Shown piece after piece: positions 1 through 4,738 of a stretch of DNA of 9,636 bases (within the stretch, counting starts at the first letter, position 1; every line of letters starts with the position of its first letter). A model generated the notes under the pieces. It ran no database searches, was not told the origin of the DNA, and saw only the letters and a list, made by a program, of their open reading frames with translations. Source of the DNA: JAVHLK01 sp043806215 (GTDB lineage: Bacteria > Desulfobacterota > Desulfomonilia > Desulfomonilales > Desulfomonilaceae). The stretch spans positions 1 to 9,636 of the forward strand of contig JAZDHD010000218.1 of assembly GCA_043806215.1 (NCBI GenBank), given 5' to 3'. Made by a program: the position numbers and the translations under genes.

Positions 1-89
1 CCAGGGCATTTTGCCGACACCTGCTTCTCAGTTGTCTCGACTGTGGTATCCATGACGGTAGCGGTTCCCTTCGTATAGCGGTGGTTCAT
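1..89 (-). CDS. Possible N-terminal fragment of an unidentified protein, open at the left edge
   Basis: An ATG at 87-89 opens a reading frame that stays open to position 1, giving 29 residues rich in Thr and charged residues, with a Cys-Pro just before the edge. Its ATG overlaps the TGA of a 13-codon Lys-rich mini-ORF (86-127) in an ATGA arrangement, which would allow coupled translation, but there is no strong Shine-Dalgarno site. A competing frame, 28-162, would encode 44 residues with a run of Arg; its ATG overlaps the TGA of the membrane protein upstream. The two cannot be told apart without the sequence to the left. I do not recognise the family. Confidence 0.3.
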   Translation of the reverse strand, partial: MNHRYTKGTATVMDTTVETTEKQVSAKCP

Positions 90-158
90 TCTTTCTTCTT
101 CTTCTTTGCCTTCCCGTTTTCCGGCATCCGTGCGATCCGGCAGGGCCCTTCATTTCGA

Positions 159-872
159 TCATCTCCCGGTCGCTGGAATAGAGCACTCTGTTCTTGACAC
201 GTGTTTACTCTTGATGCTCAGATACAGTGCACCAAGCAAAAGGAAGAGCGATGTGTAACTAGTAAGCCGGTAGATCTCCCACGAAAGACCATGCAGACCG
301 TCTAGGACGAGACTTATAAAAGTTCCCCAGACTATCCATGAAGAGAAGAGAACGAATTTCCCAAACCTGCTTGGTACCTTCTTCGATTGTGGCTCACGTT
401 CATGTCCGGGGCTTTCGGTGCGCAAGAGACTCCGCCACAAGGAATTGTCATAGAGATTCAGATACGCCGCCGCCGACCAGAGGATCAGTGACAAGAAGCC
501 AAGGATTCCACGAAGCACCGCTAACACATCAGGAGGAATGAGCACTTCATAGGGAGGAAACCGAGGGGAAGGGATGTTGTATAGAAAGATGCCCCAAGAC
601 ACGGCTCCCAAGGCAAGGTAGACCATCCGCACGGCTGTTCTGTGGTGTGCACCCGGAGCATTAATGGACTCCCCCTCGCCGCCATGTGCAAACGTGTGGT
701 GGAGGTCGAGAGCCTTGTACCAGAACAAGGGAGAAAAGAGACCGAGAAGTATGTTGAGGGCGTCCCACGGAAAAGCCAAACGAGAGGGCATGAAGTACAC
801 AAACCCTATCCACAGTGTCGTCCCCACCGTGAAGAAGCCCCATTGCCTTCTCTTCAGTTTACTTAGATTCAT
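159..872 (-). CDS. Six-helix integral membrane protein of unknown function, three repeated helical hairpins
   Basis: The protein is 237 aa if started at the ATG at 872, which has an AGGGG Shine-Dalgarno site about six bases upstream; an upstream TTG at 896 would add eight residues and looks less likely. I see six hydrophobic segments at about residues 11-28, 36-54, 83-100, 116-138, 171-190 and 202-220, joined by a hydrophilic loop (60-80) and a charged loop (145-170). The segments pair into three similar hairpins. The first helix of each carries a Trp followed by Gly and Phe (W21, W93, W182), so the protein looks like an internal triplication of a two-helix unit. There is no signal peptide, catalytic motif or family signature that I recognise, and transport or sensing would be guesswork. 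It is the last well-supported gene of a minus-strand run downstream of hicBA. An 11-bp palindrome lies 21 bp upstream of its start. Confidence 0.75.
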   Translation of the reverse strand: MNLSKLKRRQWGFFTVGTTLWIGFVYFMPSRLAFPWDALNILLGLFSPLFWYKALDLHHTFAHGGEGESINAPGAHHRTAVRMVYLALGAVSWGIFLYNIPSPRFPPYEVLIPPDVLAVLRGILGFLSLILWSAAAYLNLYDNSLWRSLLRTESPGHEREPQSKKVPSRFGKFVLFSSWIVWGTFISLVLDGLHGLSWEIYRLTSYTSLFLLLGALYLSIKSKHVSRTECSIPATGR

Positions 873-892
873 CGGAACCCCTTTTGGAGTCT

Positions 893-903
893 TCAAGTCT
901 TGA
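893..903. promoter_or_regulatory. Odd 11-bp palindrome upstream of the membrane protein gene, candidate operator
   Basis: On the minus strand this reads TCAAGACTTGA: five-base arms around one central base. The same 11 bases occur at 1696-1706 upstream of hicB. It sits 21 bp before the preferred start at 872, where a repressor could act. Regulatory function is inferred only from symmetry and recurrence. Confidence 0.35.
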
Positions 904-1030
904 TAGTCCAGTCTCTCTCCTTCTGATTCTCATTCCACCCTCGAATCCGCGAAATCCGGTACGGCCCCCTTATGCGGTCAACTGCCATTGCCACACATAC
1001 TTCGTCAATATGATTTGGAAGCTTCGACGC

Positions 1031-1198
1031 TTATCGCCAACTAAGGTAATCATCCACCGAGAGACCCTCGTCTTTGAGAATAAGGATTCTGGAACCGTCG
1101 GACATGACGATGTGTTTTCCTTGACGTACGATACGAAATCCGGCTCTTTGCAGGGCGCGTGCAGCCGCCAAGTGGTCTATCCCCGGGATTTTGCCCAT
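1031..1198 (-). CDS. hicA: HicA-family mRNA interferase toxin, internally shortened, probably inactive
   Basis: The 55-aa product begins MGKIPGI, and residues 20-35 (AGF..VRQGKHIVMSDG) match the first half of the HicA fold, a double-stranded-RNA-binding-like domain that cleaves mRNA. The catalytic His of the GKH motif is present (H29). After the strand ending ILIL the sequence jumps straight to the C-terminal helix (DEGLSVDDYL). Family members normally have about 16 more residues here, a TIPR-type strand and the first turns of the final helix, for a usual length near 70. This looks like an in-frame internal deletion. The partner hicB lies upstream on the same strand, but 230 bp away instead of abutting or overlapping. 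A Shine-Dalgarno site is poor. The frame has stayed open, so it could be a naturally short variant, but loss of toxicity is more likely. Confidence 0.75.
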   Translation of the reverse strand: MGKIPGIDHLAAARALQRAGFRIVRQGKHIVMSDGSRILILKDEGLSVDDYLSWR

Positions 1199-1251
1199 AG
1201 TCCTAATGGTCTGTCACAAAATAATGGTTACAACCATGTCAATCAGCGAAC

Positions 1252-1278
1252 AAGAGTCAAACGACTCATTTGACTCTT
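1252..1278. repeat. Perfect 10-bp-arm hairpin upstream of hicA
   Basis: Arms AAGAGTCAAA (1252-1261) and TTTGACTCTT (1269-1278) are perfectly complementary around a seven-base loop. Neither strand has a U-tract after the stem, so it is not a standard intrinsic terminator. It lies in the hicB-hicA gap, beside the REPIN-like element, and could pause transcription, protect an RNA end or bind a protein dimer. Confidence 0.6.
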
Positions 1279-1280
1279 CA

Positions 1281-1386
1281 CCCGGCACTGAAGTACTGGG
1301 CTACTCTCATTAGCCCCTGTCGGGGCAAGCGATTGTGCACGTCCCGGAGGGACAGTACGAAAGTAGACCGGTCTTTCAAGGCCGGG
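1281..1386. repeat. REPIN-like element: two inverted 46-bp REP units between hicB and hicA
   Basis: Unit 1 is 1281-1326. Unit 2 is 1341-1386 and, read on the minus strand, aligns to unit 1 without gaps. Each unit has a GC-rich hairpin, a CTAC/GTAG tetranucleotide (1301-1304 and 1363-1366), a short AT-richer linker and a second small hairpin (1313-1326 and 1341-1353). The units are separated by 14 bp. A hairpin directly next to GTAG is the known hallmark of REP sequences mobilised by RAYT tyrosine transposases, and a pair in inverted orientation is a REPIN. The assignment rests on structure; no transposase gene is visible here. Confidence 0.75.
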
Positions 1387-1428
1387 CTGCTAAGCTGGAA
1401 GGATGCACAACTTATTTCGTGACAGACA

Positions 1429-1626
1429 CTAAACTGCGACTTCTATCTCTCGGAGTTCCGCCTCGGGGAATAAATCGTCCACGGCCGCCACATACTCGTG
1501 TATCGCGTCCCGTATGTTTTCTATGGCTTCTTCCTCGGTACTTCCCTGTGACCAACATCCCGGAAGTCCCGGAACCGAGACACTGTAACCTTCTTCAGAG
1601 TGCTGAAGCAGTACCTTGTATTTCAT
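1429..1626 (-). CDS. hicB: HicB-family antitoxin
   Basis: The ATG at 1626 gives 65 aa, with GGAG about nine bases upstream; starting at 1686 would add 20 residues that do not resemble the family. The sequence is typical of the short HicB (UPF0150) type: a first strand MKYKVLL, the GYSVSVPGLPGCWSQG core (residues 13-28), then the EEEAIENIRDAI helix (31-42). This partial RNase-H-like fold masks the HicA toxin. No C-terminal helix-turn-helix or ribbon-helix-helix DNA-binding domain is present, so autoregulation, if any, would need another DNA-binding partner. The C-terminal tail is acidic. The gene is intact while its toxin partner is shortened and displaced by the REPIN-like element, which fits an antitoxin retained after the toxin has decayed. 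Confidence 0.88.
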   Translation of the reverse strand: MKYKVLLQHSEEGYSVSVPGLPGCWSQGSTEEEAIENIRDAIHEYVAAVDDLFPEAELREIEVAV

Positions 1627-1694
1627 GCTGTGAGTCTCCGTTTCAGGTGGCCGGCATTTCCCTCTATCCGACCCTGCCGTGAGCATCGCCGAAA

Positions 1695-1707
1695 GTCAAG
1701 ACTTGAC
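1695..1707. promoter_or_regulatory. 13-bp palindrome upstream of hicB, candidate operator
   Basis: GTCAAG and CTTGAC flank a central A. The inner 11 bases are identical to the palindrome at 893-903. It lies about 70 bp upstream of the hicB ATG, in the 125-bp gap after the antiporter gene. It also contains TTGACT (minus strand) and TTGACA (plus strand), which resemble a -35 box, but neither has a convincing -10 at the right spacing. Confidence 0.4.
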
Positions 1708-1751
1708 ATCCGCTTATCCTTTCTCGATTGGAACGGCAATGGGCCGACCGA

Positions 1752-3743
1752 TCATGGGGATTTGTCCAATTCCGGCTGAAGCACAACAGGCGATGCCATT
1801 AGGCCGAACGATTTCCTGTCTCGGTCGCTGCCGATGATTGCGACCAGGTCATTGGGCAGGAAAACAAAATCGGCATCAGGATTCGGGTTCAGTTTCGAGT
1901 CCCGGACAACACCTACGACCGAAGCTCCCGTTTGCTTGCGGATTCCGATCTCACCGATGGATTTGTGAGCCATTGGGCTGTCGGAAGCCAGAACGACCCA
2001 TTGCAGATCGAATTGTTGCTCGGCTCCCCGGAGGTGAGACAGGAGGCGATAATCATCGCCATGGTTATACCACTCGGCATAAAGCTCCCGGCGGACGGTT
2101 TCGGTATATCGCTGAATTTCGTCGGCAGGAATCCGAAGGCGCAGAAGAGACTGGCGGGTCATTTCCAGACTCGCTTCGAATTCGGGCAGTACAACTTCGG
2201 AAACTCCCAGTTCCTTCAATAAACCCAAATAATCCTGACCGGATGCTCTCGCGACGATTTCGATTCCGCTATTCAAACGCCTGGCTTGAACCACGGTCGT
2301 TCTCAACTCCACGATTCCCGGAGTTGTTATGACAAGAAGGGAACTTTCCTTGATTCCGGCCGCGTCCAAGACGATCTCATGGGCGGCATCCCCGTACACC
2401 ACCGTCATGCCGTCGTTCTTGGCCCGTTCGACCCGTTGATGGTCAAGCTCGATGATCACGAATTGCAGGCCCAAGCGCTTCAATACCTTCGCGATGAGAA
2501 AACCCACACGCCCTCCCCCTGCGATGATCACGTGGTTGTGAAGCCCGTCGACAGGCATGTTCGATGATTCGAGCGTTTCATGGTCAAACGTGCGTTTTCT
2601 CAACGCGTAGAGTTTTCCGGTCCGGCCCGAGATGAGAGGCGTGAGCACCATCGTGATTATTGCAGCGCTGAGCACCAGCGAGTACAGGTTGCCGTCAATC
2701 GAGTTTGTGGACACTCCCACCCTGGCCAGAATGAATGAGAACTCGCCGATTTGGAACATTCCCAACCCGACGGCCAAGGGGATTACATTGCGGTAGTCGA
2801 AGGCACGGGCAAGGAGAGAGAAGATGATTCCCTTTCCGATCCCCACGGCCGCCACCAGCGCAACAATATGCCACAGGTTGTCTATCAGGAACGTGGGGTC
2901 CAGGAGCATCCCCACCGAAGCAAAAAACAGCAGACCAAAAAGGTCGCGAAGCGGGATAATGTCGCTGAGGGCCTGGTGCCCATAGTCTGATTCACTCAGC
3001 ACCATGCCCGCGACAAATGCACCGAAGGCAAAAGTGAGCCCCACCACATGCGTCAGGTAGCCGACTCCCAAACCGATGGCCGTGATGGCGAGCAGGAAAA
3101 GCTCTCTTGAACCCAACTCGGCGATGTGCGTCATGAGCATCGGCAGGACCCGCGTTCCCAGCAGGATCATGCCGGCAATGAAAGCCCCCGCCTTCAGTGC
3201 GGCAATCCCAAGAACCGGCAACCCCAGGGTAGGATCGTTGAGTTGCGGCAGCATGACCATCATCGGCACCACGGCAAGGTCCTGGACAATGAGCATCCCG
3301 ATCATCACCTTGCTCGATAGGGTCCCCAGCCATCCCTGGTTCATCAGTGTCTTGAGAATCACCATGGTGCTCGACAGGGAAATAAGTGCCCCAAGCCAGA
3401 GCGATGATTTCCAATCCAAGTCCATGAAGTGTCCGATGGCGAAACCGAGGCAGATAGTCAGGCCAATCTGGATCGGAGTCCCTATGAGAGCTATCTTCCT
3501 GACCGGTTTGAGGTCCTTGAGAGAAAACTCGAGTCCGAGTGCGAAGAGGAGGAGAGCTATTCCGATCTCGGCAAGCAACTCTATGTCGTGAATGTTCGAA
3601 ACCGTAAAGCCGGCCGTATGCGGTCCAAGGATGACCCCCGCAGCAACATAGCCCAGGATCAACGGTTGGCCGAGCCTCTGCAAGACCAGACCGCAGAAGA
3701 ATGCGGCCACGATGAGGAGGATGATGTCGGTTGCGATGCCCAT
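1752..3743 (-). CDS. KefB/YbaL-like CPA2 potassium/proton antiporter with C-terminal RCK (TrkA-N/TrkA-C) domains
   Basis: This 663-aa inner-membrane protein should exchange potassium (or another monovalent cation) for protons. Residues about 5-380 form the Na+/H+-exchanger domain of some 12-13 hydrophobic segments, including QDLAVVP (154-160), which matches the conserved Gln-Asp of KefB/KefC, and IGEFSF (332-337). A cytoplasmic RCK_N domain follows from about 404: a GGGRVG nucleotide-binding loop (409-414), an acidic residue ending the second strand (E432) and YGDA (450-453). A TrkA-C-like domain fills about 578-648. Length and order match KefB/YbaL proteins. Such RCK domains gate the channel by binding NAD(H), AMP or glutathione adducts; which ligand is used here cannot be read from the sequence. 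No KefF/KefG ancillary gene is nearby. The start has AGGA about six bases upstream. Its upstream region is the repeat-rich 3744-4738 stretch. Confidence 0.92.
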   Translation of the reverse strand: MGIATDIILLIVAAFFCGLVLQRLGQPLILGYVAAGVILGPHTAGFTVSNIHDIELLAEIGIALLLFALGLEFSLKDLKPVRKIALIGTPIQIGLTICLGFAIGHFMDLDWKSSLWLGALISLSSTMVILKTLMNQGWLGTLSSKVMIGMLIVQDLAVVPMMVMLPQLNDPTLGLPVLGIAALKAGAFIAGMILLGTRVLPMLMTHIAELGSRELFLLAITAIGLGVGYLTHVVGLTFAFGAFVAGMVLSESDYGHQALSDIIPLRDLFGLLFFASVGMLLDPTFLIDNLWHIVALVAAVGIGKGIIFSLLARAFDYRNVIPLAVGLGMFQIGEFSFILARVGVSTNSIDGNLYSLVLSAAIITMVLTPLISGRTGKLYALRKRTFDHETLESSNMPVDGLHNHVIIAGGGRVGFLIAKVLKRLGLQFVIIELDHQRVERAKNDGMTVVYGDAAHEIVLDAAGIKESSLLVITTPGIVELRTTVVQARRLNSGIEIVARASGQDYLGLLKELGVSEVVLPEFEASLEMTRQSLLRLRIPADEIQRYTETVRRELYAEWYNHGDDYRLLSHLRGAEQQFDLQWVVLASDSPMAHKSIGEIGIRKQTGASVVGVVRDSKLNPNPDADFVFLPNDLVAIIGSDRDRKSFGLMASPVVLQPELDKSP

Positions 3744-3842
3744 TACGATCCTGACTTATCCGGGGTTACGGCCGGTCCTGGCGCCTTTCTGCCGACCGCC
3801 CCCGTCGTTTGCCCGTTAACGGAGGGACAAGATAGGGAGGTA

Positions 3843-3863
3843 CCGGCACGGAGCCGGTGCCGG
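3843..3863. repeat. GC-rich hairpin of the REP-like family
   Basis: Arms CCGGCAC and GTGCCGG pair around a seven-base loop. The left half, TACCGGCACGGAG, recurs at 4178-4190. It directly precedes direct-repeat copy A. Confidence 0.6.
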
Positions 3864-3864
3864 C

Positions 3865-3935
3865 AAGAACAAGATCCGGGCACGGAGGCCCGGGCTACGA
3901 AGGACTGTCATGAAGTTTTAGACCCGTTTCGTGGG
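3865..3935 (+). repeat. 71-bp direct repeat, copy A, containing a REP-like hairpin with CTAC
   Basis: This matches 4470-4540 at 67 of 71 positions, the first 42 being identical. It contains a hairpin, CCGGGC-ACGGAG-GCCCGG (3876-3893), followed after one base by CTAC (3895-3898), the reverse complement of the GTAG mark of RAYT-associated REPs. Confidence 0.8.
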
Positions 3936-3936
3936 G

Positions 3937-3987
3937 TCCCGCGGAACGCGGGATGCCCGTCATCTTCAAGGGCGGGCGTTGCCCGCC
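3937..3987. repeat. Two tight tandem hairpins
   Basis: TCCCGCG-GAA-CGCGGGA (3937-3953) and GGCGGGC-GTT-GCCCGCC (3971-3987) each have perfect seven-base arms and three-base loops. They form one series with the hairpin at 3876 and the palindrome at 3986. No U-tract follows either stem. Confidence 0.65.
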
Positions 3988-4053
3988 GTCTCCCCGGCGA
4001 AGGCCGGGGTCCAGGAAGAAGACACTGGTTCCCGGCCTACGCCGGGAAGACGG
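3986..4053. repeat. 68-bp intergenic palindrome with 29-bp arms
   Basis: Arms 3986-4014 and 4025-4053 pair at 25 of 29 positions around a ten-base loop. Outer ends are CCGTC and GACGG, inner ends CCAG and CTGG. Its minus-strand translation contains the RRRPG..LDPGLRRGD pattern that this widespread class of bacterial intergenic palindrome commonly gives in spurious protein calls. It carries no gene. Confidence 0.8.
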
Positions 4054-4060
4054 TTCAGCT

Positions 4061-4117
4061 TGTGCGACCGTATTTATGCCACAAAACACCAAGTGCTCCA
4101 TGGCGCAAATACGTTGT
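4061..4117. repeat. TGCGACCGTATTT module, copy 1, as an overlapping inverted pair
   Basis: The plus strand reads TGTGCGACCGTATTT, ATGCC, then CACCAAGTGCTCC. The minus strand of the right half reads CGTATTTGCGCCATGGAGCA, a second inverted copy. Arms CGTATTTATGCCA (4069-4081) and TGGCGCAAATACG (4101-4113) pair at 11 of 13 positions. Related copies start at 4226 and 4579, and on the minus strand at 9630. Confidence 0.65.
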
Positions 4118-4136
4118 CGTGTTCGTGTGAAGGCCC

Positions 4137-4202
4137 GGTAGCGTCCCGGCGTCCCTGCCGGGCGCATGATCAAAGAGTACCGGCACGGAGGCCGGCGCTA
4201 CC
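4137..4202. repeat. Inward-facing REPIN-like pair with GTAG/CTAC ends
   Basis: Outer inverted ends are GGTAGCG (4137-4143) and CGCTACC (4196-4202). Just inside each is a hairpin: CCCGGC-GTCCCT-GCCGGG (4145-4162) and CCGGC-ACGGAG-GCCGG (4180-4195). The ACGGAG loop is the same as in the 71-bp repeats. GTAG lies outside the hairpins here, the opposite polarity to the element at 1281-1386. Confidence 0.7.
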
Positions 4203-4225
4203 AAAGCCGGGATCGTTGCATTGAA

Positions 4226-4265
4226 TATGCGACCGTATTTACGCCAGAGAACACTAAGCTTCTCC
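4226..4265 (+). repeat. TGCGACCGTATTT module, copy 2
   Basis: TATGCGACCGTATTTACGCC is followed by a short variable stretch, then CACTAAG and CTCC. It lies 24 bp after the REPIN-like pair, in the same order as in the other composite units. Confidence 0.6.
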
Positions 4266-4301
4266 TCTACACTCATGGAGCGTACAGGTCAAGAAGATCC
4301 T

Positions 4302-4315
4302 CCCGGGACGCTACC
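4302..4315 (+). repeat. Truncated REP-like remnant
   Basis: CCCGGGACGCTACC shares its last 13 bases with the reverse complement of 4137-4149, including CTAC, but lacks the paired hairpin arm. It looks like a broken copy. Confidence 0.4.
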
Positions 4316-4329
4316 GTGGGCGCCGCCGG

Positions 4330-4405
4330 CAATCGGGGGACATGATCCGATTTTGCGAACGGCGCCATGCGACCTCGCAAAACTCGGAATCGTGTCCCCG
4401 GATTG
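4330..4405. repeat. 76-bp imperfect palindrome, MITE-like
   Basis: Arms of 28 and 30 bases (4330-4357 and 4376-4405) pair over most of their length, with two bulged bases and a few mismatches, around an 18-base loop. Shared blocks are CAATC, GGGGACA, CCGA and TTTTGCG and their complements. It contains no coding sequence. The right end runs into GATTGCTAAGTGCTCC, which resembles the tail of the TGCGACCGTATTT modules. Confidence 0.7.
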
Positions 4406-4469
4406 CTAAGTGCTCCGTTTCCTAATTGCGGTCACACATGTTCGTCTCGCAGCCGGTTCGGGTGCCGGA

Positions 4470-4540
4470 AAGAACAAGATCCGGGCACGGAGGCCCGGGC
4501 TACGAAGGACTATCATGAAGCCTTAGACCTGTTTCGTGGG
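4470..4540 (+). repeat. 71-bp direct repeat, copy B
   Basis: The partner of 3865-3935, with four mismatches. It carries the same hairpin (4481-4498) and CTAC (4500-4503). Similarity continues weakly to the left through a GCCGG-rich stretch at 4452-4468. Confidence 0.8.
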
Positions 4541-4558
4541 ACGGGCGTCCCTGCCCGT
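4541..4558. repeat. Hairpin directly after direct-repeat copy B
   Basis: ACGGGC and GCCCGT pair around GTCCCT. It takes the place of the longer hairpin series that follows copy A. Confidence 0.6.
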
Positions 4559-4578
4559 TATCTTCCGGGGCTCAGATT

Positions 4579-4615
4579 GTGCGACCGTATTTGCGCCGCG
4601 GATTGCTAAGGAACT
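4579..4615 (+). repeat. TGCGACCGTATTT module, copy 3
   Basis: TGTGCGACCGTATTTGCGCC is followed by GGATTGCTAAGGA. The preceding bases (CTCAGATTG) parallel TTCAGCTTG before copy 1, so similarity between the composite units extends past this module. Confidence 0.6.
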
Positions 4616-4640
4616 CTTTTCGAGCCGGGTTAACCGTATC

Positions 4641-4646
4641 TTGACA
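4641..4646 (+). promoter_or_regulatory. Possible -35 box for the flavoprotein gene
   Basis: A perfect TTGACA lies 92 bp upstream of the ATG at 4739, just after the last repeat module. At 17-bp spacing the expected -10 position reads AACCTT, a poor match, so this is only a candidate. Downstream, a small hairpin (CGGAC 4705-4709, GTCCG 4715-4719) touches the Shine-Dalgarno stretch. Confidence 0.3.
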
Positions 4647-4738
4647 ATCCGCTGCTAGTGATGAACCTTCACTCTGCACGGCCAAACAACGGACCAGGGG
4701 CTTTCGGACCCACCGTCCGGAGGAAGGAGTATGTCGGC

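Larger units (their letters stand above)
3744..4738. other. Repeat-rich intergenic region of about 1 kb without credible genes
   Basis: The region separates the divergently transcribed antiporter and flavoprotein genes. Reading frames within it are low-complexity translations of palindromes (Arg/Pro/Gly-rich, changing across frames) and have no good ribosome binding sites. It holds GC-rich hairpins, a 71-bp direct repeat, a REPIN-like inverted pair, two long palindromes and three copies of a TGCGACCGTATTT module. A perfect 10-bp palindrome, CCGTTAACGG, at 3813-3822 lies 70 bp upstream of the antiporter start and could be a regulatory site. Both flanking promoters should lie near its ends. Confidence 0.85.

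Noticed and set aside
884..1273. 129-aa plus-strand reading frame over hicA
   Set aside because: It is antisense to a recognisable HicA frame on the minus strand, with no similarity to a known protein and no ribosome binding site.
1252..1278. Intrinsic terminator
   Set aside because: The stem is strong but no run of T follows it on either strand.
3429..4130. 233-aa plus-strand reading frame
   Set aside because: The first part is antisense to the antiporter gene and the rest runs through palindromic repeats; its composition is not protein-like.
3895..4173. 92-aa minus-strand reading frame in the repeat region
   Set aside because: It is the translation of the 68-bp palindrome and neighbouring modules (RRRPG..LDPGLRRGD pattern), has no ribosome binding site, and is of a type commonly mis-called as protein.
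3843..4615. CRISPR array
   Set aside because: Repeats are palindromic, of several lengths and irregularly spaced, with no uniform spacers and no cas genes.
4658..4738. N-terminal extension of the flavoprotein from an earlier ATG
   Set aside because: The strong purine-rich ribosome binding site at 4719-4729 lies inside it, and family members begin at the FAD-binding strand encoded from 4739.
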